Source of the DNA: Candidatus Eiseniibacteriota bacterium
GTDB taxonomy: Bacteria; Joyebacterota; Joyebacteria; Joyebacterales; Joyebacteraceae
Direction of reading: 5' to 3'
DNA length: 60,878 nucleotides
Assembly (NCBI GenBank): GCA_030609365.1
Contig: JAUWCJ010000004.1
Coordinates: forward strand, 1-60,878
The translations under genes were made by a program, and so were the position numbers. Positions 7,811 through 16,266 of the stretch are shown here, piece after piece. Within the stretch, counting starts at the first letter, position 1, and each line of letters begins with the position of its first letter. A model generated the notes under the pieces. That model saw nothing but the letters and a program-made list of their open reading frames with translations. It did not search any database and was not told the origin of the DNA.

Positions 7811-8647
7811 ATGAAGGTTGCGGTGCTCGCCAGCGGAAGTTCCGGGAACGCGATCTGGGTATCGAGCGGGTCTACCGCCGTACTCATCGACGCCGGCGTC
7901 TCCGGCAGACGCATATCGCAGACGGTGGAAGAACTGGGTCTCGATGCCACGCAGCTCTCGGCCGTGCTGGTTACGCACGAGCACTCGGATCACGTGAGCG
8001 GCCTTGGTCCTGTCACGCGCAAGTTCGACATTCCCGCCTGCGCCACGGCCGGAACGCACGCCGCGATCGACCGGCGTCTGGGGAAATGCCCGGGGCGGAC
8101 CGTCGTGGAAGCGGGGAGCGACTTCGAGATCGGCGACCTCCTTGTCTCGCCGTTCGCTATCAGCCACGACTGTGCGGAACCGGTCGGCTACTCCGTGAGC
8201 GATGGTCACACCGTCGTCGTGGTCGCCACAGACCTCGGCGTGGTCAGCCACCCGGTACGTCACCGCATCGGCAACGCGGACTGCGTCGTGCTCGAGTTCA
8301 ACCACGATGAGAAGATGCTGCTGGATGGTAGCTACCCGTGGTTTCTGAAGCAGCGGATAATGAGCAATGAGGGACATCTCTCTAACGAGGCGGCGGCGAG
8401 GGAACTCGTCTCGCTGGCGGACGGTCCGATGTCCACGCTGGTTCTCGCGCACATGTCCAGGGAGAACAACACTCGTGAGCTGGCGCTTGCGACCGCTCGC
8501 GACGCTCTGAAGCGGGCCGGCAGGGCCGATGTTGATGTCCTTCTGGCGGAGCAGGATCGGGCGACCGGCCCTATCTGTCTGGGTCTTGACGCTCAATCGA
8601 CCAATGTGACCACCTCTACGGGAGTGTCTGCTTCATGCACAAGATAG
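7811..8647 (+). CDS. MBL-fold metallo-hydrolase, WalJ/YycJ-like
   Basis: 278 residues from ATG 7811 (GGGGAGATTC just upstream). It starts MKVAVLASGSSGNAIWV, the signature opening of YycJ/WalJ proteins, and carries the metal-binding HEHSDHVSG loop plus downstream ligands (AISHDC, ATDLG, FNHDE, LAHMSRENN). Family members are predicted metal-dependent phosphodiesterases or nucleases; WalJ affects DNA-replication-linked cell-wall control in Firmicutes, which may not apply here. The end overlaps the next gene by 13 bp, so the two are translationally coupled. The upstream extension of the frame to 7658 looks non-coding. Confidence 0.85.
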   Translation: MKVAVLASGSSGNAIWVSSGSTAVLIDAGVSGRRISQTVEELGLDATQLSAVLVTHEHSDHVSGLGPVTRKFDIPACATAGTHAAIDRRLGKCPGRTVVEAGSDFEIGDLLVSPFAISHDCAEPVGYSVSDGHTVVVVATDLGVVSHPVRHRIGNADCVVLEFNHDEKMLLDGSYPWFLKQRIMSNEGHLSNEAAARELVSLADGPMSTLVLAHMSRENNTRELALATARDALKRAGRADVDVLLAEQDRATGPICLGLDAQSTNVTTSTGVSASCTR

Positions 8648-9948
8648 CGGTTATAGGAACTGGGTATGTGGGGTTGGTGGGGGGAGCGGGACTTGCGGAC
8701 TTCGGCAACCAGGTCGTCTGCGTCGACCGCATCGAAGAGAAGATAGACCGGCTCAAGCGCGGTGAGATCCCGTTCTACGAGCCGGGGCTCTCGGAAGTCG
8801 TAGAGAGGAACGTGAGGGAGGGGCGGCTCAGTTTCACGACCGATTTCGCCAGGGCGGTCGCCGAGAACGACGTCATCCTCTGCGCGGTCGGCACGCCGGA
8901 AGGTGAGGGAGGACGTGTGGACCTGTCTCAGGTGGATTCGGTCGCGCGGGATGTGGGGAAGCACATGACCGGCTACCGCGTCATCGTCCAGAAGAGCACG
9001 GTCCCCGTGGGAACGGCCAGGAGGCTCAGGAAGATCGTCGAGGAGAACCAGGCCGAGCCCATCGAGTTCGATGTCGTGAGCAATCCCGAGTTCCTCCGCG
9101 AGGGATCGGCCGTCGAGGACTTCATGCGGCCCGACAGGGTCGTGGTCGGGGCAGACAGCGAGCGGGCGCTGGAGGTGATGCGGGGCATATACGCACCCCT
9201 CTACCTGAACCGGACGCCCATCGTCGAGACCACTCCGGAGAGCGCCGAACTCATCAAATATGCGTCGAACGCGTTTCTCGCGACGAAGATCTCGTTCATC
9301 AACGAGATAGCGAATGTCTGCGAAAGCGTCGGGGCAGACGTTCAGGTCATCTCGTACGCCATGGGCCTGGACAGGAGAATCGGACCGAAATTCCTGCACG
9401 CGGGCGCCGGGTACGGCGGCTCGTGCTTCCCGAAGGACACCAAGGCGTTGGTGCACATCGCAGAGGAAGCGGGCGCCGCGGCACGCATCGTCAGCGCGGC
9501 GGTCGGAGTGAACCAGGAACAGAAAGAGCGAATGGTGGCCAAGGTCCTGAAAGTCGTGGGCGGGGACGCTTCCGGCAAGACCGTGGGTCTTCTGGGGCTT
9601 GCCTTCAAGCCGAACACCGACGACATGCGCTACGCGGCCTCGATCGTACTGGCCGAGGGACTCTCGGCGCGCGGCGCGTCCATTCGGGCATTCGATCCGG
9701 TGGCGATGGACAACGCCAGAGAGCTCATGCCGTTCATCGATTACGTCGCGGACGCGTACGCCGTCGCGGAGGGCGCGGACGCGCTCGTCATCGTCACCGA
9801 ATGGAACGAGTTCAGGCAGCTCGATTTCGACCGGTTGAAGAAACTCATGCGAACTCCCGTCGTTATCGATTGTAGGAACGTCTACGACCCCGAGGTTCTC
9901 GAGAGACACGGATTCAGCTACGTTGGCGTCGGGCGCGGCGCGCGGTAG
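8635..9948 (+). CDS. ugd: UDP-glucose/GDP-mannose dehydrogenase family (UDP-glucose 6-dehydrogenase)
   Basis: 437 residues, standard length. The N-terminal Rossmann motif is IAVIGTGYVGLVGG. Conserved blocks follow in order: VGTPEGEGG, VQKSTVPVGTA, SNPEFLREGSAVEDF, YASNAFLATKISFINEIANVCE, and the catalytic-cysteine loop GAGYGGSCFPKDTKAL. GLAFKPNTDDMR marks the C-terminal UDP-binding domain. It oxidises a nucleotide sugar to its uronate with two NAD+; the text matches the UDP-glucose 6-dehydrogenase (TuaD/Ugd) branch better than GDP-mannose dehydrogenase. It would supply UDP-glucuronate to the polysaccharide genes downstream. Confidence 0.93.
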   Translation: MHKIAVIGTGYVGLVGGAGLADFGNQVVCVDRIEEKIDRLKRGEIPFYEPGLSEVVERNVREGRLSFTTDFARAVAENDVILCAVGTPEGEGGRVDLSQVDSVARDVGKHMTGYRVIVQKSTVPVGTARRLRKIVEENQAEPIEFDVVSNPEFLREGSAVEDFMRPDRVVVGADSERALEVMRGIYAPLYLNRTPIVETTPESAELIKYASNAFLATKISFINEIANVCESVGADVQVISYAMGLDRRIGPKFLHAGAGYGGSCFPKDTKALVHIAEEAGAAARIVSAAVGVNQEQKERMVAKVLKVVGGDASGKTVGLLGLAFKPNTDDMRYAASIVLAEGLSARGASIRAFDPVAMDNARELMPFIDYVADAYAVAEGADALVIVTEWNEFRQLDFDRLKKLMRTPVVIDCRNVYDPEVLERHGFSYVGVGRGAR

Positions 9949-9976
9949 CTCAAGGGCTCAACTCCAGGAGGGGAGA

Positions 9977-10474
9977 ATGGTATCCGGCGGCCTTCCCAGA
10001 GGCGTCAAGGCCAAGAGGCTGATAGACGGCGTCCGCATCAAGGAACTCAGGTTGATACCGGACGAGCGCGGCTACCTGATGGAGATGCTCCGCGCCGACG
10101 ACGATATCTTCGAGAGGTTCGGGCAGGTCTATCTGTCCGTCGGCTACCCCGGCGTCGTCAAGGGGTGGCACTACCACAAGGTGCAGACCGACTACTTCAC
10201 CATCGTCAAGGGCATGATGAAGGTCGTGTTGTACGATGGGCGACCCGATTCGCCCACTCACGGCGAGATCAACGAGTTCACCATGGGTGAGCTCAATCCG
10301 CTTCTGATCACCATCCCCCCGGGTGTTCTCCACGGGATGAAGGCCATAGGGGACGAACCGGGCTACCTCGTGAACTGCCCGACCGAACCGTACCGCTACG
10401 ACGAGCCGGACGAATTCCGCGTGGACCCGCACGGCGGCGACGTTCCCTACGATTGGGGAATCAAGGAAGGCTAG
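9977..10474 (+). CDS. RmlC-like cupin (dTDP-sugar 3,5-epimerase family)
   Basis: 165 residues from ATG 9977, preceded by an excellent AGGAGGGGAG. The motifs ELRLIPDERGYLMEM, YPGVVKGWHYHKVQTDYF and IPPGVLHGMKAIG give the cupin core; the histidines of GWHYHK and VLHG are positioned like those of RmlC. It is shorter than typical RmlC (~180), and the active-site Asp is not obvious, so it may isomerise another sugar nucleotide. It lies 28 bp after ugd and is clearly in the same operon. Confidence 0.8.
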   Translation: MVSGGLPRGVKAKRLIDGVRIKELRLIPDERGYLMEMLRADDDIFERFGQVYLSVGYPGVVKGWHYHKVQTDYFTIVKGMMKVVLYDGRPDSPTHGEINEFTMGELNPLLITIPPGVLHGMKAIGDEPGYLVNCPTEPYRYDEPDEFRVDPHGGDVPYDWGIKEG

Positions 10475-10486
10475 GCGGCGGGCCTC

Positions 10487-10514
10487 TTGACACGCCCGGC
10501 GCGCGGACGGACAA
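10487..10514 (+). promoter_or_regulatory. Possible promoter for the SLBB export gene
   Basis: Perfect TTGACA (10487-10492), a 16-bp spacer and GACAAT (10509-10514), four of six matches. It lies in the 82-bp gap before the export gene and could give internal transcription of the second half of the polysaccharide operon. Confidence 0.45.
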
Positions 10515-10556
10515 TCAGTGTTCTTACCGAGAGACGCCTTTCCAAGTGGGGTCACG

Positions 10557-12155
10557 ATGGATCGCAGCTTCTCCAGGTTCGGCAGCATATTCCTTTCAGT
10601 TCTGCTGGTGCTGCTTGCCACGTCCCTGGTGGCGACGGGCGCAGACACGCGTGTCACGGACGTGGGCGTTGCGTCGGCACAGAGGCCCGGGGCCGGACCG
10701 GCGCTCGCAGCTCCGGTCGTTCCTGTCCTGCAGGGGCCGGTCGATGACGGGACCTACATCGTGGGGCCGGGCGACCGCTTCTCGATCACCGTCTGGGGAC
10801 AAGGCGTCGCCAGTCACCTGGTGACCGTGACGCCCGAGGGAGAGCTCGTTATCGCGAGCGTGGCGACCGTCCCTGTCGCCGGGAAGCTGCTGAGGGACGC
10901 CAAGGTCGACGTGGCGAAGAGTCTCGAGCTCTTCTATCACAACGTCGAGGTCAGCGTCTCACTCGTGGGTCTCAGGAGGATGCTCGTCAACGTGCTCGGG
11001 GGTGTTAAAGTCCCGGGCAGCTACGCAGGGACGGCTCTCGATCTCGCCGGCGAGCTCGTGCGAAAGGCCGGCGGCCCAGCTCCCGATGCCAGCAGCAGGA
11101 ACATCAGGATCACGCGGAGGAACGGCCAGGAGCACCAGGTCGACCTCGTGCGATATCGGAACACCGGCGACGTCGCGGCGAACCCGCCCATCCTGGACGG
11201 TGACGTCATATTCGTGCCGCACGCCGTGGAGTTTGTGCACATCGAAGGAGCCGTCGCCGCGCCCGCCCGCTACGAGCGAATCGCCGGCGAGACCGTCGGC
11301 TCGCTGATCGAGCTGGCCGGGGGCTTCGCCCGTGGGGCCGTGAGAGACAGCGTTGAGGTCAGGCAGTTCGTGGACGACCGGGAGATGCGCTCGTTCTTTG
11401 TGGACGCGAGGAGTCCGGCGGGCGCCGGAACGGAACTCGGCGACGGCGACCAGGTCTACGTGCGCGAGCTGAACGAGTGGCGTCGCGTCACGAGCGTCGA
11501 GGTCGAGGGCGAGGTCGAGCGTCCTGGACCCTGTGGTATCAGCGAGGGAACCGACCGGCTCTCGGATGTTATCCGGTGGGCGGGCGGGCCGACCGCCGAG
11601 GCGTCGCTCGAGGACGCGAGGCTCATCCGCACCGTCCCGTGGGGAGGTCCGGACGTGGAGTTCACGCGCCTGCAGGAGATGCCGGTGAGCGAGATGACGG
11701 AGATGGAGTACGACTACTTCCGGATCCGGTCGAGGGACCGTGGCACCGTGGTCGTCGACTTCGTCCGTGCGCTCGGCGGCGACGAGAGCGAGGACGTGCT
11801 TCTTCTGGACGGAGACCGCGTCGTCGTGCCCAAGAGAACGACCACCGTGGAGGTCATAGGGCAGGTCGTCGACCCGGGCGAGGTGAAGCACATGCCGGGG
11901 AAGCGTTACGACTACTACATCAAGGAGGCGGGTGGCTACGGCTCCGCCGCTCGGAAGGACAGGGTCAGGGTCGTAAGCGGCTCGACGGGGGAGTGGATGG
12001 ACGCGAGGAGGGCGAACGTGCTGTCGCCGGGCGACGTTGTCTGGGTGCCCGAGCGTCCTGAGACCGACTGGTGGAAGGTCACGAAAGAGATTGCGGCTTT
12101 CCTCACATCGGTGGCCACCGTGTACATCGTTGTCGATCAGGCTGTGGGCAACTAG
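10557..12155 (+). CDS. Polysaccharide export protein with SLBB repeats (Wza-like)
   Basis: 532 residues from ATG 10557, chosen because a signal peptide follows at once (SFSRFGSIFLSVLLVLLATSLVATG). Next comes the Poly_export domain (GTYIVGPGDRFSITVWGQ) and about four SLBB beta-grasp repeats (e.g. VNVLGGVKVPGSYAG, VHIEGAVAAPARYERIAGE, VEVEGEVERPGPCGI, VEVIGQVVDPGEVKHMPGK). A C-terminal hydrophobic helix (EIAAFLTSVATVYIVVDQAV) would sit in the outer or inner membrane. The predicted role is the periplasm-spanning export channel of the surface polysaccharide. No lipobox cysteine is seen, unlike enterobacterial Wza. Confidence 0.88.
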   Translation: MDRSFSRFGSIFLSVLLVLLATSLVATGADTRVTDVGVASAQRPGAGPALAAPVVPVLQGPVDDGTYIVGPGDRFSITVWGQGVASHLVTVTPEGELVIASVATVPVAGKLLRDAKVDVAKSLELFYHNVEVSVSLVGLRRMLVNVLGGVKVPGSYAGTALDLAGELVRKAGGPAPDASSRNIRITRRNGQEHQVDLVRYRNTGDVAANPPILDGDVIFVPHAVEFVHIEGAVAAPARYERIAGETVGSLIELAGGFARGAVRDSVEVRQFVDDREMRSFFVDARSPAGAGTELGDGDQVYVRELNEWRRVTSVEVEGEVERPGPCGISEGTDRLSDVIRWAGGPTAEASLEDARLIRTVPWGGPDVEFTRLQEMPVSEMTEMEYDYFRIRSRDRGTVVVDFVRALGGDESEDVLLLDGDRVVVPKRTTTVEVIGQVVDPGEVKHMPGKRYDYYIKEAGGYGSAARKDRVRVVSGSTGEWMDARRANVLSPGDVVWVPERPETDWWKVTKEIAAFLTSVATVYIVVDQAVGN

Positions 12156-12187
12156 CAGTCGGCGCAGTTGCCGGGGAGCGTTGAGGC

Positions 12188-13423
12188 ATGGAGACAGAGA
12201 GGTCGGCGACGAATCTCGTTCTCTCGTGGAGGAAGCTCATCTACCGCGTCACGCTGACGGCGGCTGTCGTCTCGGTGGTAGTGAGCCTTGTCATGCCCAG
12301 ATGGTACGAGGCCACCGCGACGTGCATGCCTCCGCAGGAAGGCGAGTCACGGGGTGGACTCCTGAGCATGTTCACACAGATAGGTATGGACTTCGGGGCC
12401 GGGGGGCTCTTGTCCTCGACACCGATGACCGACATGATGATAGGCGTCCTGAAGAGCAGGCTCGTCCGTGGCCAGGTCGTCGATCAGTTCGATCTCGAGA
12501 CGGTTTATCGCGCGAAGACCCGCGCTCACGCCGTCAGGGATCTGGACGACCACATGCTGGTAGAGACCACGCCGGAGGGATTCGTGGAGGTCCGGGTCGA
12601 AGACCGGGACAAGCAGCGCGCCGCCGACATGGCCAACGCCTTCCTGGAATTTCTGGACGACTACCACCGTAGGACAAGCCTGGAGGACGCGGGCCGCACC
12701 AGCGAGTTCGTGCTCACTGCTTTGGATGAGAACGGAGCGAGGCTCGCCGAGGCGACGATGGTTCTGAAGGAGTTCCAGAAGACGCACATGGCCATCGATC
12801 TGACCGAGCAGACGCGTGTCACCGTCGAGGCCATCGCGGAGCTCCAGACCGAACGCACGCGGCTCGAGCTCGAGCGCGGTGTGCTCGAGGGGTTCTCCGG
12901 ACCCGACCAGATGCGCATGCGGCAGATCGAGGCGGAGCTGAGAGAGCTTGATGAGAAGATAGCCGAGTTCGCGGGATCGGGCGGTGCCTCACCCGCCGGC
13001 GGTGTTGTTATCCCGCTGTCGGACATTCCTGAGCTTGCCTACGAACTCGCCGATCTGACGCGCGAGGTGATGGTCCTCGAGAAAGTGCGGGCCTACCTGA
13101 GCAGCCAGCTCGAGGAGGCGCGCATTCAGGGGGCGAGAGATCTGGAGATCATACATGTTCTCGACCGCGCCGTTCCTCCTATCAGGAAGAGCCGGCCGCG
13201 CCGGAGTCTGATAGTGGTGCTGACGACCGGGCTGGCGTTGCTCGCGTCCGTGGGCCTTGCCTTCTTCGCTGACGGCGCTCTGGACTACTCGGAGCGACTC
13301 CATCCCGAGTACGGGCTCGGCGAACGCGGCCCGTCCCGCGTCGTTCTTCGTTCTCTCAGGTGGCTCAAAGAGTGGGGTGGATCGAAAGGACCGGGGGAGG
13401 GACCAGCCTCCGCGAGCTTCTAG
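12188..13423 (+). CDS. Wzz/GNVR-family chain-length determinant
   Basis: 411 residues. An N-terminal membrane helix (LIYRVTLTAAVVSVVVSLVMP) opens the Wzz domain. A long coiled-coil (about residues 170-270, EAIAELQTERTRLELERG...) follows, then the GNVR-like region and a second helix near the C-terminus (SLIVVLTTGLALLASVGLAFF) preceded by the typical VLDRAVPPIRKSRPRR proline-rich segment. There is no C-terminal Walker-type tyrosine kinase domain, so this is a co-polymerase without its own kinase. It controls polymer length together with the polymerase and export channel. Its stop codon touches the start of the flippase gene. Confidence 0.87.
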   Translation: METERSATNLVLSWRKLIYRVTLTAAVVSVVVSLVMPRWYEATATCMPPQEGESRGGLLSMFTQIGMDFGAGGLLSSTPMTDMMIGVLKSRLVRGQVVDQFDLETVYRAKTRAHAVRDLDDHMLVETTPEGFVEVRVEDRDKQRAADMANAFLEFLDDYHRRTSLEDAGRTSEFVLTALDENGARLAEATMVLKEFQKTHMAIDLTEQTRVTVEAIAELQTERTRLELERGVLEGFSGPDQMRMRQIEAELRELDEKIAEFAGSGGASPAGGVVIPLSDIPELAYELADLTREVMVLEKVRAYLSSQLEEARIQGARDLEIIHVLDRAVPPIRKSRPRRSLIVVLTTGLALLASVGLAFFADGALDYSERLHPEYGLGERGPSRVVLRSLRWLKEWGGSKGPGEGPASASF

Positions 13424-14890
13424 ATGAAACGTGCTGTCGTCCGAGGCGTCGCGTGGGTCGGGGGCATCATGTTCCTCGACCGCGTGATCCGATATCTGGC
13501 CCTCCTTATTCTGGGAGGGCTTCTTTCCCCGCAGGACTTCGGTCTCTTCGCGGCTCTCTACGTCATCATCGGAGGGCTGGCGCTGCTCCAGGGCTTCGGC
13601 ATCGGGCAGGCCCTCATCTACCGCAAGGACAGAACGGACGAGGCGGCGAACACGTCGTTCTACCTGTCCATCGGGCTGGGCGTTCTGCTGGCCGGAGGCG
13701 CCTGGTTCCTGGCTCCACTGGTTGCCTCGTTCTATCGCGAGGAGTCCATGTGTGCGCTCTTCCGCGCCGCGTCCGTGATCCTCGTCATCAGGTCGCTCAG
13801 ACTCGTTCCCTTCTACCTGTTCGAGAAGGCGCTGGACTTCCGGAAGAAGTTCATACCGGGGTTGTGTGCGTCGACGGCGTACCTCGTGGTCGCCCTGGTG
13901 CTGGCGTTCAGGGGGCACGGCGCGTGGGCGCTCGTGGGGGCCGAGATCGCCTCCATCTCGGCCGAGGCAGTCGCCTACTGGTTCATCTCCCCCTGGCGGC
14001 CCAGGTTGAGCTTTTCGCCCGCCCTCGCGCGGCAGGATCTCAAATTCGGCTGGGTCGTGCTCGGAGGCAGCATCCTCATCTTCGCGTTCCGCAGCGTCGA
14101 TCGGGTCGTGCTCAGCCGAGTGCTGGGAACCCACGAACTGGGGCTCTACGCGTTCGCCTACACCATCGCCAACGTCCCGGCGATGCTCTTCACCCGCGTG
14201 CTCAATACGGTGCTGCTTCCTTCCTACAGCGCGCTCCATGAGGACAGAGAGAAGCAGGGGAAGCTCTTCTTCCGGGCGACCTCGTACCTGGCCGGAGGCA
14301 GCGCGCTGTTCGTGCTCTGCCTGGTCGTATACGGGGGGTACCTTCTATCATCACTCTACGGCGACAAGTGGATGGGCGCCGTCCTGCCGCTCTCGGTGCT
14401 GTCCGTCTTCGGGTTCTCCCGCGCTCAGACCGACCTCTGCGGCGACCTTCTCATCGGGACGGGGAGCCCCGGGCAGTTCAGGAAGGTCAATGCCGTGCAG
14501 CTGGCGGTCGCCGTTGCCGGGCTCTACGCGGGCGCGGTCCTGGGCGGCATTCCCGGCGTGGCTCTGGCGATGACCGTCGCGGCGAGCTCCGCCCTGGTAG
14601 TCGCCTGGCGCTACGCGGGCAGGGCCGTGGGCGGAAGGGCCGTGGACTTCGTACGGGCGTTCCGCGGACCCGTCGTCGCGTTCGCAGTGCTCCTGCTGCC
14701 CGCGATCGAACTTCGCCGGCTTCTTCCCAGTGAGGGTAGTCTCCCCGCGGTCGCCCTGGCGGTCGTGGCGGTCTCGGTCGTGTACCTGTCCGTCTGGCTC
14801 GCAGCCGATCCCGGGCTCCGTCGCGACCTGTCGGACTGGAGACGCAGCCGGCGCGATGCGGCGCCCGGAGCGAGCGGGGGCCGGCCATGA
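13424..14890 (+). CDS. Oligosaccharide flippase (Wzx-like, MOP superfamily)
   Basis: 488 residues with about 14 hydrophobic helices. It opens VRGVAWVGGIMFLDRVIRYLALLILGGLLSPQDFGLFAALYVI, the usual N-terminus of the polysaccharide synthesis (PST) family. It would flip lipid-linked repeat units across the inner membrane. ATG 13424 immediately follows the wzz stop, and the end overlaps the polymerase start by 4 bp (ATGA), so translation is coupled on both sides. Confidence 0.9.
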   Translation: MKRAVVRGVAWVGGIMFLDRVIRYLALLILGGLLSPQDFGLFAALYVIIGGLALLQGFGIGQALIYRKDRTDEAANTSFYLSIGLGVLLAGGAWFLAPLVASFYREESMCALFRAASVILVIRSLRLVPFYLFEKALDFRKKFIPGLCASTAYLVVALVLAFRGHGAWALVGAEIASISAEAVAYWFISPWRPRLSFSPALARQDLKFGWVVLGGSILIFAFRSVDRVVLSRVLGTHELGLYAFAYTIANVPAMLFTRVLNTVLLPSYSALHEDREKQGKLFFRATSYLAGGSALFVLCLVVYGGYLLSSLYGDKWMGAVLPLSVLSVFGFSRAQTDLCGDLLIGTGSPGQFRKVNAVQLAVAVAGLYAGAVLGGIPGVALAMTVAASSALVVAWRYAGRAVGGRAVDFVRAFRGPVVAFAVLLLPAIELRRLLPSEGSLPAVALAVVAVSVVYLSVWLAADPGLRRDLSDWRRSRRDAAPGASGGRP

Positions 14891-16266
14891 ACGCGCGCGC
14901 CTGGTTGAGAAGCCCGTGGCCGCCCGTGGTCCTCGTTCTCGTCGCGCTGACGCTCGGCGTGGCGTTCGCTCCGCTGGGCGTGGCACTGGGAATCGCAGGC
15001 GCCACGGCCGGGGCGGTGCTCATATGGAAGTTCGGAGCGAGGCAGGGGCTCTGGTTCCTCCTGCTGGTCTCGATCCCGCTCCGCGAGCCACTGTCCATCG
15101 ACATCGTCGGCACGGCCTCGCTCTTCCCGAACGACTTTCTTCTGCTCGCTCTCGTGATTGCCGTCGCCAGTCGGGAGGGGTTCCGCTCCACGTGGCGCGA
15201 GAGTCCGGCCTTCCGGATTGGTCTCATCATAATCGTGCTCAGCCTTCCCGGGCTCGTCACCGCGTCCCGGTTCTTCTGGGGCGTGACCTCCGTCTACCGT
15301 ACCGTGGCGCAGGTCGCCTTCCTGTACGTTGCGCGGAGCATGGTGCGAACGGGCCGCGATGCGCAGAAGGCGCTCATTGCCGTTGTCATCGGTCTTGTTC
15401 CCATCGCCGTGTACGGCCTCTATCAGGCGTCGCTCCCGTTCGGCGCAGACCTTCCGGACTGGTCCGTACACTACCCCGCGTGGGACGCCCTGGGTCACAA
15501 GACCGTCCGCATATTCTCCACGTTCAGGCACCCGCTGCACCTCGCGCACTACCTTTCGATCGGCGTCGGAATGACACTGGGGCTGGCTTGGTCCACCCTC
15601 AGAACGGGACACAAGTGGCTCCTGCTCCTCGTGGGCGCGGCGGCCGCGTTCTGCAACCTCTTCACGTCTTCCATCGGCGGCCTTCTCGGGATGTCGGGGG
15701 CCGTGGTGACGATGATCGTTCTTGAACGCAGGCGCCGCATAGTCCTGCTTGCTCCCGTGCTGCTCATACTGCTCCTGGTCGTGGCGCCCCCGGCCCTGAC
15801 GGCGAAGCTCGGCCGGGTCATAACCGGGCAGGCGACGACGGGGGCCGCCAGGATGGTCACCTACACTCAGTCCTTCCAGGTCGTGCGCGACAACCCGATC
15901 CTGGGCGTGGGCTGGGGAAGCGTCCGGAGCGCGCTCGAGCACGACTACAGGATGACGCGCGCGGATGCCGTCGCGTTCGCGGCTGAGAACTACTTCCTGC
16001 AGCGGGCCGTGGCGCTGGGAATCCCCGGGCTTGTCCTCTCGCTGCTCCTGTGTATCCTGTTCTTCAGGAACGCCGTCAGGCCGCGCGGCGAGCTGCCTGA
16101 CCCGTCGTGGCCGAGGGTGGCCATCATCACCGCGGGCGTAGTCTTCTACCTGCAGGGGCAGACGTTTCCGGTCGCATACGTGAGCGGCAGCTACATTCTG
16201 TGGTTGCTCTTCGCTCTCGCGGAGAGGATGCGGGAGAACTCCGTCACATCCGGAGGGATTCGCTGA
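14887..16266 (+). CDS. O-antigen polymerase/ligase (Wzy/WaaL family)
   Basis: 459 residues, ~12 membrane helices, with the large periplasmic loop between residues ~160 and 210 (SLPFGADLPDWSVHYPAWDALGHKTVRIFSTFRHPLHLAHYLSIG, quoted only for its position) and the conserved DNPILGVGWGSVRSALEHDY element before the last helices. These match the Wzy_C domain. Polymerase and ligase cannot be separated by reading; as the only member in this locus beside wzx and wzz, polymerase is more likely. ATG overlaps the flippase stop, and the end overlaps the next gene by one base. Confidence 0.86.
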   Translation: MNARAWLRSPWPPVVLVLVALTLGVAFAPLGVALGIAGATAGAVLIWKFGARQGLWFLLLVSIPLREPLSIDIVGTASLFPNDFLLLALVIAVASREGFRSTWRESPAFRIGLIIIVLSLPGLVTASRFFWGVTSVYRTVAQVAFLYVARSMVRTGRDAQKALIAVVIGLVPIAVYGLYQASLPFGADLPDWSVHYPAWDALGHKTVRIFSTFRHPLHLAHYLSIGVGMTLGLAWSTLRTGHKWLLLLVGAAAAFCNLFTSSIGGLLGMSGAVVTMIVLERRRRIVLLAPVLLILLLVVAPPALTAKLGRVITGQATTGAARMVTYTQSFQVVRDNPILGVGWGSVRSALEHDYRMTRADAVAFAAENYFLQRAVALGIPGLVLSLLLCILFFRNAVRPRGELPDPSWPRVAIITAGVVFYLQGQTFPVAYVSGSYILWLLFALAERMRENSVTSGGIR